In this document: positions 12,701 to 22,640 of the stretch, piece by piece
How the letters are laid out: the number at the start of each line of letters is the position of its first letter
How positions within the stretch are numbered: the stretch's first letter is position 1
NCBI RefSeq assembly: GCF_001649575.2
Contig: NC_051450.1
Span: 7,195,385-7,259,384 of the forward strand
DNA: 64,000 bases
Source: Kryptolebias marmoratus
Taxonomy: Eukaryota > Chordata > Actinopteri > Cyprinodontiformes > Rivulidae
Direction: 5' to 3'
Position numbers and translations under genes: made by a program
Notes under the pieces: generated by a model
Databases searched by the model: none
What the model was told of the DNA's origin: nothing
Seen by the model: the letters and a program-made list of their open reading frames with translations, nothing else

Positions 12701-13586
12701 AGTGTACTCTGTACCCTACATGGGCACCAGACCATCGACACCCAGGACACCACCTCAAACGCTTCTTAAACAAAAACCTCAAGACGCAGAAAACCAGAAC
12801 CTTTCCACAAACATCCAACAAGGTTCCAGTTCAAGCATCCATAACTGTGATGCAGAAGACAAGCTGCTCTGTTTTAATATTTCAGGAAAATCCGAGAATG
12901 AAAAGAATCTTTTTCCATCGTCAAACTTTGGTGCTAAAAATCTACCAGCATTCTCTCACAGGAAGACAGATCCATCTCCTGTCCCATTTATAGTCAGGGC
13001 CGAAGCAACACCTGCACCCATCCAACCAGTTTACAGGTCTTTGCAAAGGTTTAGTCCATCTTTAGCAAGCAAAAACTCTGAAGGGAATTCCCGTGCCTTA
13101 ACAGAGAGCTTGGCTGATTTTACCAGACACCTACCCGTCTGTACAGAGAATGCTCCCTCTGTTAACCTTGTCAGTACTCTGCCAGAGAAACCCAAATCAG
13201 AATCCATTACAATGATCTTCATGGGCTACGAGGATGCTGCAAATGAAGAGGAAGACATTCAAGCTGAGCTAGTTATGATCGCCAGCAGTGAGGATGAAGA
13301 TGATGCCGACGGCTGTGGCATTGAGGAATGTCTGTCATTCCACCCGGAGGGATGCAAGAGCAAAATCTTCCAACCCACAGTGGGTAGAGCCAGGGTAACA
13401 GGTGACAGAGACCTTTTTAAAGACGTCTACCCACCAAGCTGGGAGGCGTTAAAGCTTCACAAGCCAACCTTCATTCACAAGACAGGAGAACGCAGCTGTT
13501 ATCTACAGAGGCGGAGGGAGATGGAGCCTGTAAACACGTGCAGCACCAGCATGGACAAGATGGGGCTCTGTTCAACCATAAGATGA
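918..13586 (+). CDS. palmd: palmdelphin (paralemmin family), 5'-incomplete, five exons seen
   Basis: Assembled from exons 918-998, 2292-2422, 3848-3962, 9440-9464 and 12433-13586. Together they give 1506 nt, or 501 residues plus TGA. Paralemmins are cytosolic or membrane-associated coiled-coil phosphoproteins linked to plasma-membrane dynamics and cell shape. The N-terminal half is the family coiled coil ([20 protein letters not shown], then [10 protein letters not shown], then a third heptad-rich stretch ending EDIIK). The large last exon has the palmdelphin-like blocks [24 protein letters not shown], a VEELL helix, and [10 protein letters not shown] followed by an acidic stretch. VYDDGxKSVYA favours PALMD over PALM1, PALM2 and PALM3, and the frrs1 neighbour agrees with the human locus. 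All exon phases fit (0, 2, 0, 1). The exon with the initiator Met is not in the window. Human PALMD is about 551 residues, so little is missing. Which teleost duplicate (a or b) this is cannot be told. Confidence 0.9.
1590..2030 (-). mobile_element. Tc1/mariner transposase remnant, copy A
   Basis: Shares long blocks with 55890-56160 and 59928-60029, for example the stretches around ccataccatcagagaggcag (1810-1830) and cagtccattttaaa. Antisense reading gives broken Tc1-like transposase. It lies in a palmd intron. Confidence 0.6.
2292..2422 (+). CDS. palmd: palmd exon, second coiled-coil segment
   Basis: 131 nt, phase 0 in and phase 2 out, acceptor actggcag, donor AG|gtaacc. It encodes [12 protein letters not shown] followed by a Glu/Gln-rich heptad region ending QLQSNIL. 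The LREQWLMDG core corresponds to LREKWLLDG in mammalian palmdelphin. Confidence 0.9.
3476..3809. repeat. inverted (CTAT)n/(GATA)n microsatellite between 39-bp direct repeats
   Basis: From about 3533 to 3740 blocks of CTAT alternate with blocks of GATA, joined by atatagat switches, so the array is self-complementary. It is followed by (GAT)n. On each side is a near-identical 39-bp block (3476-3514 and 3771-3809). The array ends about 107 bp before a palmd exon. Confidence 0.95.
3848..3962 (+). CDS. palmd: palmd exon, third coiled-coil segment
   Basis: 115 nt, phase 2 in and phase 0 out, acceptor gtccgcccag, donor AAG|gtaggt. It encodes (R)[20 protein letters not shown] onward to ERTPEDIIK, matching the third paralemmin coiled-coil exon (palmdelphin has ERTTEDII). 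The acceptor lies about 107 bp downstream of a long GATA microsatellite. Confidence 0.9.
4640..5850 (+). mobile_element. RTE-like LINE reverse-transcriptase remnant, copy 1
   Basis: Broken reverse-transcriptase reading with [27 protein letters not shown] (then a stop), [18 protein letters not shown], and a C-terminal part with FKYFGSTVQ and RWFGHVQRR. Frames shift several times. About 90 bp carrying the catalytic xxDD motif is deleted near 5175. It lies in a palmd intron on the sense strand and is dead. Confidence 0.85.
6000..7980. other. palmd intron, no gene seen
   Basis: AT-rich, without splice-flanked open frames or a family match. Short open frames here are chance. Confidence 0.5.
7983..8197. 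mobile_element. hAT-type MITE with perfect 8-bp target duplication
   Basis: 215 bp. Ends CAGGGATAGGCAACCCTGG and its near inverse (…ACCCCTG), with largely complementary halves. Flanked by TCATAGTC at 7975-7982 and 8198-8205. An 8-bp duplication is the hAT hallmark. Close relative of 29552-29765. Confidence 0.9.
8335..8500. repeat. GC-richer block, possible LINE 5' fragment
   Basis: The stretch around gccctagcaggttcactcag resembles the 5' part of the LINE at 56287 (gcccctagtagggtcaccca). Identity is tentative, and no frame is visible. Confidence 0.3.
8500..9439. other. palmd intron, no gene seen
   Basis: No splice-flanked open frame recognised before the microexon at 9440. An AP-1-like TGACTCA-type site near 8991 has no other support. 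Confidence 0.4.
9440..9464 (+). CDS. palmd: proposed 25-nt palmd microexon
   Basis: The preceding exon ends in phase 0 and the last exon must be entered in phase 1, so an exon of length 3n+1 is required between 3963 and 12432. Here a pyrimidine-containing acceptor (cttcacgtatag) and a donor (ACAG|gtaaaa) bracket 25 nt that read DLNTEFQT plus one base. That completes the first Ala codon of the last exon, giving [20 protein letters not shown]. This is an inference from splice sites and phase. The longer mammalian palmdelphin linker (around IPDLPKSY) was not found. Confidence 0.6.
10030..10330 (+). repeat. dispersed repeat ending at a CA-rich tail, copy 1
   Basis: Contains the core caacgtagtgattg … catgagata … acagacaaat, also seen at 14830-15085, 26500-26690 and 48080-48260. 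The family is a common teleost dispersed repeat whose class I do not assign. Confidence 0.5.
11035..11280 (+). repeat. dispersed repeat shared with 62270-62520
   Basis: Both copies hold a tttttatgtg…cagcc stretch (gtggacagcc) followed by cctctagcctaacct-type sequence. Class unknown. Confidence 0.5.
11549..11574. repeat. (CAGTA)n microsatellite
   Basis: About five tandem CAGTA units, in a palmd intron. Confidence 0.9.
11880..12000 (+). mobile_element. Tc1-type terminal fragment
   Basis: Near-identical stretch to 40120-40220 of the full Tc1 element (gtgtgc…ttcaccccctttattctgat, then aaaatccagaacaa-type sequence). Confidence 0.6.
12433..13586 (+). CDS. palmd: palmd large terminal exon
   Basis: The acceptor is a long T tract ending ttctag at 12432. 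The exon is entered in phase 1 (xCA ACT TTT GCA ATT). It holds [63 protein letters not shown], and an acidic EDEDDAD stretch before FHPEGC. The C-terminus is LCSTIR followed by TGA at 13584-13586. No prenylation CaaX box is at the exact end, as expected for palmdelphin. Confidence 0.92.
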
Positions 13587-14545
13587 GGCAAAAACACCAG
13601 GAAGAACATGGCTTTCAGTCTTTTTCCTTTTCTTTTTCTTTCTGTCCTTCCTCTGTCATCAAGCTCCGTGCCTTTTGAGGTGATAATGACTTTACTGCCA
13701 CCTTCTGGCGAAGCCTGTAATTAAAAGGCTTTACTCATCAAAACCCAGCCTGGGAACCGGAACCTAATTTATTTCCTGTTAACTCTCCAACTAAATTGTT
13801 TTACTCTGCTTTTGCCTAATAAGTTAAATGATAAATCCACGGGTATTTAAGAAAGCAAACAATTCTTGGAAATAGAATTGTAAGTGGGTATCATTCTAGT
13901 TAAATTAGAATATAGCTATTATCTTTTTTATGTGGTAATATTAGTCTGCTTTAATGTTTAGAGGAAATAACACTGTTGTATGTAATGACAATTGAGACAA
14001 TAACACATGGTCTTTGGCTTTGTTTCATTTTGGTAACTCTTTTTTCCATTCATATAAAAGAAAAACAAAAAGACATTGAAGGTTTTATTATAATCCGTAA
14101 TTTAGGGCAGAGGTCCCCAGCCCTGGTCCTTGGGTCTCAGTCTTGCATTTGTTAGATGTTTTCCTGATCTTAATGACTGAATTACATCCTCAGCATGTTT
14201 TTAAGTTCTGCACAACCCCGTTTATCACAGATCAGATGTACTGACATAGAAAACCATCTAAAATATGCAGGACAGTAAGCTCCATGGACCAGGGTTGCGT
14301 ATTACTGATTAAGAAAGTCTCAGACTTTTTACCTGTGAGGATCTTTATTTTGTCAAACAGCCTTAAACCATTGATTTATGATTACTTTATTAAACTCTTT
14401 GTTGCCATTTAGAAACTCAACCAAGCATAGATATTTATGAGGCAGAAATTGTAACTCCAATTACAAACAATGGTTCACTCTCAGATGTATTTGAAGTACC
14501 GTTACTTTGTAAAATAAACTTTCGTGCTTTTACTGTGAAATAAAA
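13587..14545 (+). other. palmd: probable palmd 3' UTR with poly(A) signals
   Basis: AT-rich DNA downstream of the palmd stop. AATAAA hexamers lie at 14513-14518 and 14539-14544. An old MITE (14108-14307) lies within. The cleavage site is an inference. Confidence 0.4.
14108..14307. mobile_element. diverged hAT-type MITE, third copy
   Basis: Ends cagaggtccccagccctggtcc and ggaccagggttgcgtattactg match the 7983 and 29552 MITEs inward of their tips. Too old to show a clear target duplication. Confidence 0.6.
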
Positions 14546-14829
14546 CAAAAGGTTTGTCTATCAGGTCACGGTGGCAGTAAGTTTTTATCAGTAGTGCCTG
14601 ACTAGTTATATTTACACAAATACTAGTTTGGAAACATTATTTCTATTTAACCACCTACCAAGTAAATGAAATATTAAAAAAATCTATTTATAACCAAAGG
14701 AAGTTTAATTAAAAACCTAGAATTCTTTGAAAGAGCGCATAGTACTCACCAACTTTTATGCCAAAGTTTAAGAATAAGATCATCTTATTGAAGAGATGGA
14801 GTCATAACCATTGTAGTCAAATCTTGTAA

Positions 14830-15085
14830 TTCATGTAATTCATGTTCTGTGGTCTACTGTCCCACAAAACTTTACTTCAATATTTGTAAAGATCCATTTC
14901 TGTGTTGGTGAGTGTTTATTTGAGAATTGGTGGCCATCTTGAATCAGATTCCAAAAGGTAATCAGTTGTAGATGTTCATCCAGTGATTACTGTTAAAGTA
15001 TAATCAAAATCCACCCTGTGGTTCATGAGATATTTCACTAACGGTGCAGACAAAAGGCACACACAGACAGAAGCAAAAAAAAATT
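14830..15085 (+). repeat. dispersed repeat ending at a CA-rich tail, copy 2
   Basis: Core gttgtagatgttcatccagt, gatta, ttcatgagatatttcactaa, then cagacaaaaggcacacacag. Shared with 10030, 26500 and 48080. Intergenic. Confidence 0.6.
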
Positions 15086-15099
15086 ATTGCCTTTGAGAT

Positions 15100-15650
15100 A
15101 ATAAAAACACAAGGAAAGGTCTGAGATTGAGAATCTGTTTGCATCAAATCAAAGGATTAAGTTTAGTCAATTCTGAAGGTAGAAATTAAAATGGGAACAA
15201 GATTTTACTTGTAGACACACTGAGAGCAGAGTTAGTGAAGGTTTGCTGAGGTTTGTTTGCTCATGTAAATCACTTGTCCTTGGTTGCTTTCTTTTCCTCT
15301 CTGTGTCCTTTTAAAAGAAGGAGACTACTTAGAGAGGAGTAGAAAAACAGTTACATAACAGCATTGTTGTTTCACACGAAACAAACCTGTGAAGTAAGAG
15401 TCCATGGCCGTCCAGTGTTACTGTGACTAAGATTTAATATCTGAATCTGTCTCCAGTATACTTTCAACCGGGATGGCTGAACCTTTTCTCTGTCAGCAGG
15501 CATTTCAGTTTTTAGAAAGTCCTCTTAGGGCCACAATCACTTTGTAAACCCATGAGATGCAACGACTGCAGGGGTTTACAGAGGACGTTTTCTGCTTTAA
15601 TTGCTGTCATAAAGCAGTCATGATCACTACAAATTGGCTTTCTTTACAAA
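15100..15650. other. intergenic, nothing recognised
   Basis: No coding signal, RNA gene or clear repeat structure seen. Confidence 0.4.
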
Positions 15651-15659
15651 ACATATTTA

Positions 15660-16000
15660 AAAAAATTCAATGTCAAAGTGAAATTAAAGTTTTACAGAGT
15701 AATACCAATTAAATAAAAATATTAGTTGCATAAATATTCACCCCCTTTAAAGTGACTGTCCTAATTCAACTCAAAGAAAAGATTATTGAAAAGTACAAGT
15801 CAGGAGATGGATCCAAAAGGATTTCCAAGACCCTAAACATCCCCTGGAGTTCTGTTAAATCCATCATCAAGAAACTGAAGGAATATGGGACATGTAAATC
15901 TACCAAAAGTAGCCTGTTCTTACAAACTGAGTCAAAAGGAGAATAGTGAGAGAGTCCACCAAGACACCTGGGAAAACTTTTGCAAGCCACTGTATGCCGT
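15660..16000 (+). pseudogene. Tc1-type transposase N-terminal remnant
   Basis: Reads LKEKIIEKYKSGDGSKRISK then TLNIPWSSVKSIIKKLKEYG, a Tc1-like helix-turn-helix (paired-type) DNA-binding start, preceded by a TIR-like tattcacccccttta. The frame ends at 15946 and no catalytic domain follows. Confidence 0.75.
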
Positions 16001-16003
16001 ATA

Positions 16004-16530
16004 AGGCGGGCTTAAAAGCCTTCAATTTTCTCAAAAAATTACAGTGTGCCTTATAATCCGGAGCACCTTATATATGTAAGAAGTCGAAATGTTTTAGTAC
16101 GACTTTAGTTAAACTACAAAGCCGCACCGCTTGCAGCATTAAGGCTCTGTTATAGTCGCGTTTCGTAGCGTTGCGTTTCGTAGCGTCACACAGGGCTCTA
16201 CGCACAGTGCACAATGTAGGCGTTTAAAGTTGACGCTTACATCGGTGCAGTATTCTTCTGTGAGTTTTGAACCGTTTGATTATCTTTGTGATCTCTCATA
16301 GAGGGATCATATAAATGCTGATACAGGCGAACCAGCTCCACTAGAGCACCAAAATCGTCCATTTTGAATGGAGCGCGGCGCGCGCAGTATGCTCAAAGTT
16401 GCAAAAATTGGGAGGTGCACGACGATGCGCCTCATAGTCCGGTGTGCTTTATACATGACAAAAGTTCAAAAATAAACCATTTAGAGACAGTGCGTCTTAT
16501 AATCCAGTGTGCCCAATAAAGCTGAAAATA
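16004..16530. mobile_element. composite DNA-element remnant with repeated ccttataatccgg termini
   Basis: gtgccttataatccggagca near 16045 and cgcctcatagtccggtgtgc near 16430 mark two similar terminal blocks, with another cttataatccagtgtgccc near 16495. A CG-rich, tandem-like gcgtttcgtagcgttgcg piece is inside (16155-16190). Class uncertain. Confidence 0.45.
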
Positions 16531-18660
16531 CAGTAATTGATAAAACCACAGTTATCACTTTTAGCAGTTATTTTTACATGTTTCTGGTTGTTTTCTTTTT
16601 AAGCCGTTGCTTGCTTTTAAAACGCAAAATAATTTAATACCATTATAACGCCTCCAAAAGTAAAATGAGGCATGAATGTAAATTCAGTTTTACATTTCTT
16701 TTTGGACTAAAAAAGAAAATCTTTTCTTTTCTTTTGATTATGAACTGATGTGGTGTTTTGAAAGCTAGTCATGGGGAAATAACTGGAGCGGCAGCAATGA
16801 TTCGTTCCTAAACAACCTTTGCTTAACCTTCTCAGCTGTTCAATCAGCATAACGTTGTCTCTGTCACTCGGTCTTGTAAATGCTGATTGTTGTGCATCCA
16901 AACTGAGATGAAGAGCAGCAGCTTCATCAGTTAGAATCTCTCCTTTTCAGCAGCTCCTGTTCGGCTTCATCACTGCAGCGCCTTGTCACAAAGTAAACAC
17001 ACGGGTTTGCTTTTCACTTTGACAAAAAAAAAAAAATTAAGTAATAATAATCGCTCGTCAGTCTCTCTTGACCACTCATATTGTTTTCACTGAGCCTGAT
17101 CCTGGCTCAGACATTAGCTTTACTGTCACCGTTGGTTGTTGTTAGTTTTTCCCTCTGTGTTTATGATTATTAATTTGTTTCAAATTGCGTGGCGGGCCAG
17201 ATAAAAGGGTGCCAAGGCTTTTTATACGGCCCAACCAGAGGTTCCCCACTCTCTGCTTTCTTGTAGACAACACCTGCTTTAAACTGCTGGTTTTAGTTGA
17301 TAATAAAATAATATATAATCACAATTATTAAAAACAGTTACTCATTGAGTTTGGAAACATTGCACTTATTGGATTTAAATGACACTGAATTGCCTTAAAA
17401 ACAACATTTTCCCTGATCTTTTCTTGTTAAATTTTCTCTTAAAATAACTGAAGTATTTATTCAAATGTAGGCGACTGCATACATTGTTAAACTCAACTAA
17501 ATAAAATCTGCAATACAGTGCAATACTAACATGTTCTAGGGCCCTAAGTCTGTCAACACAAAATTGCTCATGTTTTTCCTATTTTTGTGTTTTATAGTGT
17601 AATGGGGGCTTTTTTTCACCTAAAAAGTGTTTTGTCATCTAGTGGCTTATTTAACATTTCAATAATTAAATGGGAAAAAAAACTAAATATCATGAATTTT
17701 GACAATTTTCAACCAAAATACAAGACTTTTCTGTAAAATCTTATCATTATTCCTCTTGTGTTTTCTTTCATTTGGCAGTAAAGAAGTAGTCGTTCCCTTC
17801 AGCTGCTTTAACAGGAAGTTATCCAGTAATTTTGCTTCACAAACCCTTCTGTCACGGTTTTTGGATAATTTTAATATTTTATTTTCAAAACCTAAGTGGA
17901 CTTTGTATGTATACCAAGCACTTCAAACAAACCAAAAATCTAAACCAAAATAAATAATGTAGATGGTAAAAAAAAAAAAAATAAGTAAAAGTTGTCCAGT
18001 CAAAAATAATGTTAAATATAGATGTGTTTTAACTCTGGGAGGCAAATCATGGAGTGGTCTTAGTGATGAGTTAAAAACTAAATAAAATAGTACTTGGGTA
18101 TAAAAAAGGATTTAAAATTTAGGTTAATTATGCATTACATTGTTAAGTGTCTTTAATGTGAAAATATTAATGCATTTAAAATCATTAAAGTCCTTTGATA
18201 AAATCCCTTTTTATTTTTTCTTCTGTTTTGAGGATTTCTGTGGGATTTTTAAACTCCACATGGGATGGGCATAAATTAGCTTGAGCTCATGTCATTGTTA
18301 TAAAAATTGTTTCTTTATTTTATATAATCAAACTGATAGCACATACAGTAGCAGCATAGTTCAAACAGCAAATGTAAAATCCTTAGCTACTGGTTTTAGG
18401 ACCTTAAAACCAATTAAGCCCAGAAGCTTCTTTCTTTTCAAACACAAGAGGCTTTTCCCCCACTTCTGCAGGTGGCTGTTTGATTTTGCAGAGATGGCAT
18501 CTTTCAAAATTTTTTGACACATTTCAATCATATATTTTTTTTCTTTGTCCCTCTCATTGACTCTTGTCAAAACAAGACATTGTTTACGAATTGCCTTATC
18601 TTTGCCGCCAGGCCTTCTTGCAATTAGGACACACATATAACATACTTTTTTACACAATTA
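16530..18660. other. intergenic, mostly AT-rich
   Basis: A possible hAT-like end lies at 17185-17262 (on the minus strand GTGGGGAACCTCTGG). No gene is recognised otherwise. Confidence 0.4.
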
Positions 18661-18679
18661 GGCCAAGCTGTTTCTTATA

Positions 18680-19130
18680 CATATATATATATATATATAT
18701 ATATAAAACGTGTTGACGGTGTCCCCCTCCTCTCGCACAGTGACTGCTGGAGATGGAGATAAAGATAGGCACCAACTCCCCGCGACCCAGAAAGGAGAAG
18801 CGGGTAAAGAAAATGTGTGTATATACACTGTGTGTATATATATATATACATTTTCTTTCTGGGTGGAGTTTGCATGTTCTCCCTGTGCACACGTAGGTTT
18901 ACTCCGGGTACTTCGGTTTCCTCCCACAGACCAAAAACATGCATGTTAGGTTAATTGATTACTCTAAAATTGTCCCTAGGCGTGAGTGTTTGTCTCTATG
19001 TGGCCCTGTGATGGACTTGCGACCTGTCCAGGGTGTCCCCCACCTCTCGCACAGTGACTGCTGGGGATAGGCACCAGCTCCCTGCGACCCAAAATGGAGA
19101 AGCGGGTAAAGAAAATGGATGGATATATTT
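18680..19130 (+). repeat. two tandem copies of a teleost dispersed repeat
   Basis: A partial tail copy (18711-18812) and a fuller one (18855-19125) both end with a stretch like cagtgactgctggrgat … gcgacccaraa … gagaagcgggtaaagaaaat and are joined by (TA)n and gtgtatata tracts. A third copy lies at 29440-29905. Confidence 0.75.
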
Positions 19131-19499
19131 ATATATAAACAATTGCTTCATTAAGAAATGTTAACTGTTACTTTATACTTAATTCTTGTTCCTAGTTGCA
19201 TACTACATTTGTTGTGATTACAAACCATATTTCTTTAATGTTCAGTAACCCAAAATGCTTTTACCAAAAGTTCAATCTGTTCATATTTCCCTCTTGAACT
19301 TTCAACAATCCCTGTTTCTTTTAGCCTCAGGCTGCCCTTTTATTTTAATTGGCTGCCTGTCGCCCGCCCTGGTAGTGTCCGAGCTGCTGCCTGGGTCAAA
19401 CACACACACACACACCCCTACACAGAGAGCTCTTTTCCTTATTTTTCAACTAGACAGAAACCATCTTTTCTTCTTTTCACATTAACTTTAAGTCATAAA

Positions 19500-19800
19500 G
19501 AAGCCTTAGATCTAAGAAAAGCAAAGCATTAGGTAAAAGCTAAATCAACCAAAACAATAGCCAAAAGCTAAAATTAGCAAAAAAGTTGCTAAAGGTTCCA
19601 AACAGAAGAAGTCTGCTGAAATACATGTCAAAAGTTTTCCAAAGATTTAAAAAGATGTCAATGACTTTCTATAAGTAAAATATTGGAAATAAAGTTAAAT
19701 ATTTTTGAAATTATATTTAAAAAAATTAAGTAGCTGTAAGGTTCTGAATGAGATGAATGTTTTGATACCTGAATGGCTGAAATAGCTGAAAGTATGTCTA
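19500..19800 (+). repeat. dispersed AGCTAAA-rich repeat, copy 1
   Basis: Blocks such as cattaggtaaaagcta, gttgctaaaggtt, aataaagttaaatattt and gaatg…tttgatacctgaatgg recur in order at 60870-61225. Class unknown. Confidence 0.6.
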
Positions 19801-19969
19801 AGTAGTTAGTCCAAAATACTTACTAACAAGAAAACTAGCATTCTCAGAATAATTACATCATTCCTGTGTTATTTACTATTTCATAATCGCCGTCCCATAG
19901 TATTCACATTAAGGTTGTAGCAGTGACATGTGAGCAGGTGGCTCGTATGGGAGTGTGTGCATGTGCATA

Positions 19970-20153
19970 GCTCCTCTCTGCCCTGGTGTGTGTTCGTCAG
20001 AGAGAGCCCTGAGTATTGGCTGACTCCTGCGCATCACCCCCCCTTCAGCCGCCATCCAATCGGAGGCAGCAGCAGGCACGGCAGAGCTGCCAGTACAAGG
20101 CTGCGCTCAGAAACAGCAGAGCCTCGTTGCACTAGCCCTGCACTCTGTCTCAG
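19970..20153 (+). promoter_or_regulatory. candidate promoter and noncoding first exon of the AKAP2/MISP-like gene
   Basis: A GC- and CpG-richer island in AT-rich DNA. A CCAAT box followed by CGG is at 20056-20060, with an inverted one (ATTGG) near 20014. About 95 bp downstream of the CCAAT box, CTCAG|gtaggt at 20153/20154 is a near-consensus splice donor. The stretch from about 20075 to 20153 has no ATG, and in the frame that would join the 32805 exon it has a TAG. It therefore suits a 5' UTR exon. No TATA box is evident. Confidence 0.5.
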
Positions 20154-20928
20154 GTAGGTCCATCCAAACCAGCACACACAAGCGCAAGTTTACAGAGATC
20201 TTTTTAGTTTCTTTTTGCCTGATGTAGGGTTGATCTGTAAAGCTGAGGAGACATCGCATGCTTAGATGGCATCATGTGTTTCGTATTGCTGTGGATGGAG
20301 GGATGCAGCAAACCTCACAGCAGAGGAGACTCACTGGGTTGATAATAAGCTGTGTATTGACTGACTATCTGCAGTCTGTCTCTGTGTGTCCTTGTATGGA
20401 GTTGAAAAATACTTATTTGGTACAAAATGTTCTTGGCAATGGGAGTAATGTTTATCAATTTGGACCTAAATGCTGACACCCACTGACCAGATTTAAAACT
20501 AGGAGACACACTCTGAACATTACTGTCATTTTTTTCCATCCAGTCTACCCAGTCCAGTGCTCAGTTATGAATGTTGTGTTTGGAAGATGATTAATATGTT
20601 GTTAATATGGTGTACTGTTACAGCAGTCTATTGAAAATGTTTGAAACTTGTAGCTATGATGTCTTGTTTTCCATAAACAGATCATAATGTGTCATTTCTC
20701 TTCATGATCTGATGATGAGAAACAATGTAGTTGTGGACAACATTATGCACAATCTCATGCTATATCGCAAGACGCCACGCTCACCATATTTTAACTCAAT
20801 ATCTGTTAAATTGGCTGAGTTATATTTGCTTTTTTTTTTTTTTACTGAGGATGAGTTATAAGTAAAAAGAAGAAAGTCCGGGCGTGCTAGCATGGTGTTA
20901 ACTGTGACTTTGTGAGTGTGTATGAGTG

Positions 20929-20932
<4 letters not shown>

Positions 20933-20971
<39 letters not shown>
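20933..20971. repeat. (GT)n microsatellite
   Basis: About 19 GT units. Confidence 0.97.
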
Positions 20972-20972
<1 letters not shown>

Positions 20973-21265
20973 TTCAGTAATTAAAAGGACTGAAGATTGT
21001 CATTTTCACTTGTTTATTTTTTATATATAAAATAAAGTGCTGCCAGTCCTGACATAACGGGAGTTAGAGATTTTTTTAAATGGTAAAATACACTTTGTGA
21101 ACATCGTTAATGTTAACCTCAGCTTAAATTTGATATTATGTAGTATAAACTGAAGCTGGCTTGATGCCTTTTCTTACACATGAGCTCAGTAGGGCTTTTC
21201 TTTCTTTATGTATTTTTTATAATAACCACAAGGGAGGTTCTACTTTCATTTCAAACTGAGGTCCT

Positions 21266-21760
21266 CTACCAGAGGCCTGGGATCTTGAGGGTTCTCTTCA
21301 GTATCTTAGCTGTTCCTAGGACTTCGCTCTTCTGGACAGAGATCTCTGGGGTTGTTCCTGGGACCTGTTGGAGCCACTCTTCTAGTTTGGAGGTCACAGC
21401 ACCAAATGCTCCGATGACCACTTGTACCACTGAGGCCTTGATTTTCCACAACTTTTGTATTTTGTCCTTAAGATGAACCAGCCTCTGTCTGAGAGTCCTG
21501 TTGGGTTTGAAATGCACCGGGATGTTGTGTTTTGAGAAAATCCTGAGTTTCTCAGCAACAAAAGGGATGGCAATGTTTTGGGATTTGTTTTTTCTTTTTC
21601 TCCCTGTTCCGTTCTGTGACGGGTTTTCTAGTTTGACAAAAGCCCAGATAGAATATCCATGTTTGCAGAGCTTTTTTGATGTTTTTGTTCTTTGTCCCTT
21701 CTGTCTTTGTGGTGACATGTTCTCTGACACTGGAGCTCTCAAGGCACAACCATGCTTCTG
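21266..21760 (-). pseudogene. chimeric retroelement remnant: Penelope-like piece joined to R4/Dong-like C-terminus
   Basis: One open frame of 158 codons (21742 to 21266) joins two motifs that belong to different families. The N-terminal part reads FVAEKLRIFSKHNIPVHFKP then LRQRLVHLKDK, as in the Penelope-like linker before the GIY-YIG domain. The C-terminal part reads VVQVVIGAFGAV, LEEWLQQVPG and LGTAKILKRTLKIPG, a C-terminus I associate with R4/Dong-like LINEs. Family names are from memory. Confidence 0.65.
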
Positions 21761-22236
21761 TCTGTAAAAACTGTCATTATACTCAAAATAAGTGTTGGAA
21801 AGACAGAGGTCCAGCAGGGTGCAGATTTTGTCTGGGGTGCAACTGGTCTTGGTTCTTAGGTTGTAATCTTGTTTGAGTCGTTTCCTGACAGTTTCCGCTG
21901 CTTCAGATGCGGGTATACAAATGAAATCACATTGAAAGATACAAGAGTTTGTCCTGGAGCCAGTATCAAATGTTGAAATTTGTTTGCAAAATTCACGGAG
22001 CTAAAATACCGGCAAGATATTCAGAAATTTTATATGATACAGAGTTTATGCTGCTGACGATGGGTCTGAATGGTGTTCCTTCTTTGTGTATTCAGGAAAT
22101 TCATATAAACATGGAGTAGCTGCCCCCGGATACAGGCTGTGGTAAAATGATTGACTGATTACTTTGTCCAGCATGTGTGCATTTGTAATTAGGAAGTGAC
22201 CTTAGGGGCTTATTTCCTCTTAATGACAGTTCTGTC

Positions 22237-22241
<5 letters not shown>

Positions 22242-22276
<35 letters not shown>
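22242..22276. repeat. (GT)n microsatellite
   Basis: About 17 GT units. Confidence 0.97.
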
Positions 22277-22279
<3 letters not shown>

Positions 22280-22311
22280 GAGGAGGTATCAATTTAACAC
22301 ACACACAGCAG

Positions 22312-22640
22312 TATTTGTGCAGTTTGTTAAATCTGAAGCAGATCTATCAGACATGATTTCTTTGATGTGTCTACAGTAACTCATGATGATTTGGTGACGT
22401 TTGACAGTAGTGCAACAACTGTGAGCATTTTGTGTCGTCTTTGTGCAGTTTGTTACACCTGCAGCCGACCTCTTGGACATGATTTCTTTGCTGGTGATCT
22501 ACTGCAACATTAGTGTTTGTGCAGTTTGTTCACAGCAGCCTGTGTGCAATAGCAATGTTTGAGGACTTTGTCACATCTAAAGCAGATCTCTTGGACATGA
22601 TTTTGTTGTTGATGATTTATGGTAACTAATGATAATCCTC
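22312..22640. repeat. degenerate tandem repeat
   Basis: Four irregular units start near 22314, 22440, 22517 and 22566, with the shared core gtgcagtttgtta…ctgaagcagatct…gacatgatttctttg…gatgatt. Spacing is 50-126 bp. The antisense frames repeat a short Cys-containing peptide, but stops break it. Confidence 0.65.

Noticed and set aside
12485..13222. Minus-strand frames over the palmd last exon
   Set aside because: Shadows of the plus-strand coding sequence, with no splice or family support.
18650..18949. Several overlapping frames of 79-98 codons on both strands
   Set aside because: They read through TA repeats and a known dispersed repeat in every frame. Low complexity, no family.
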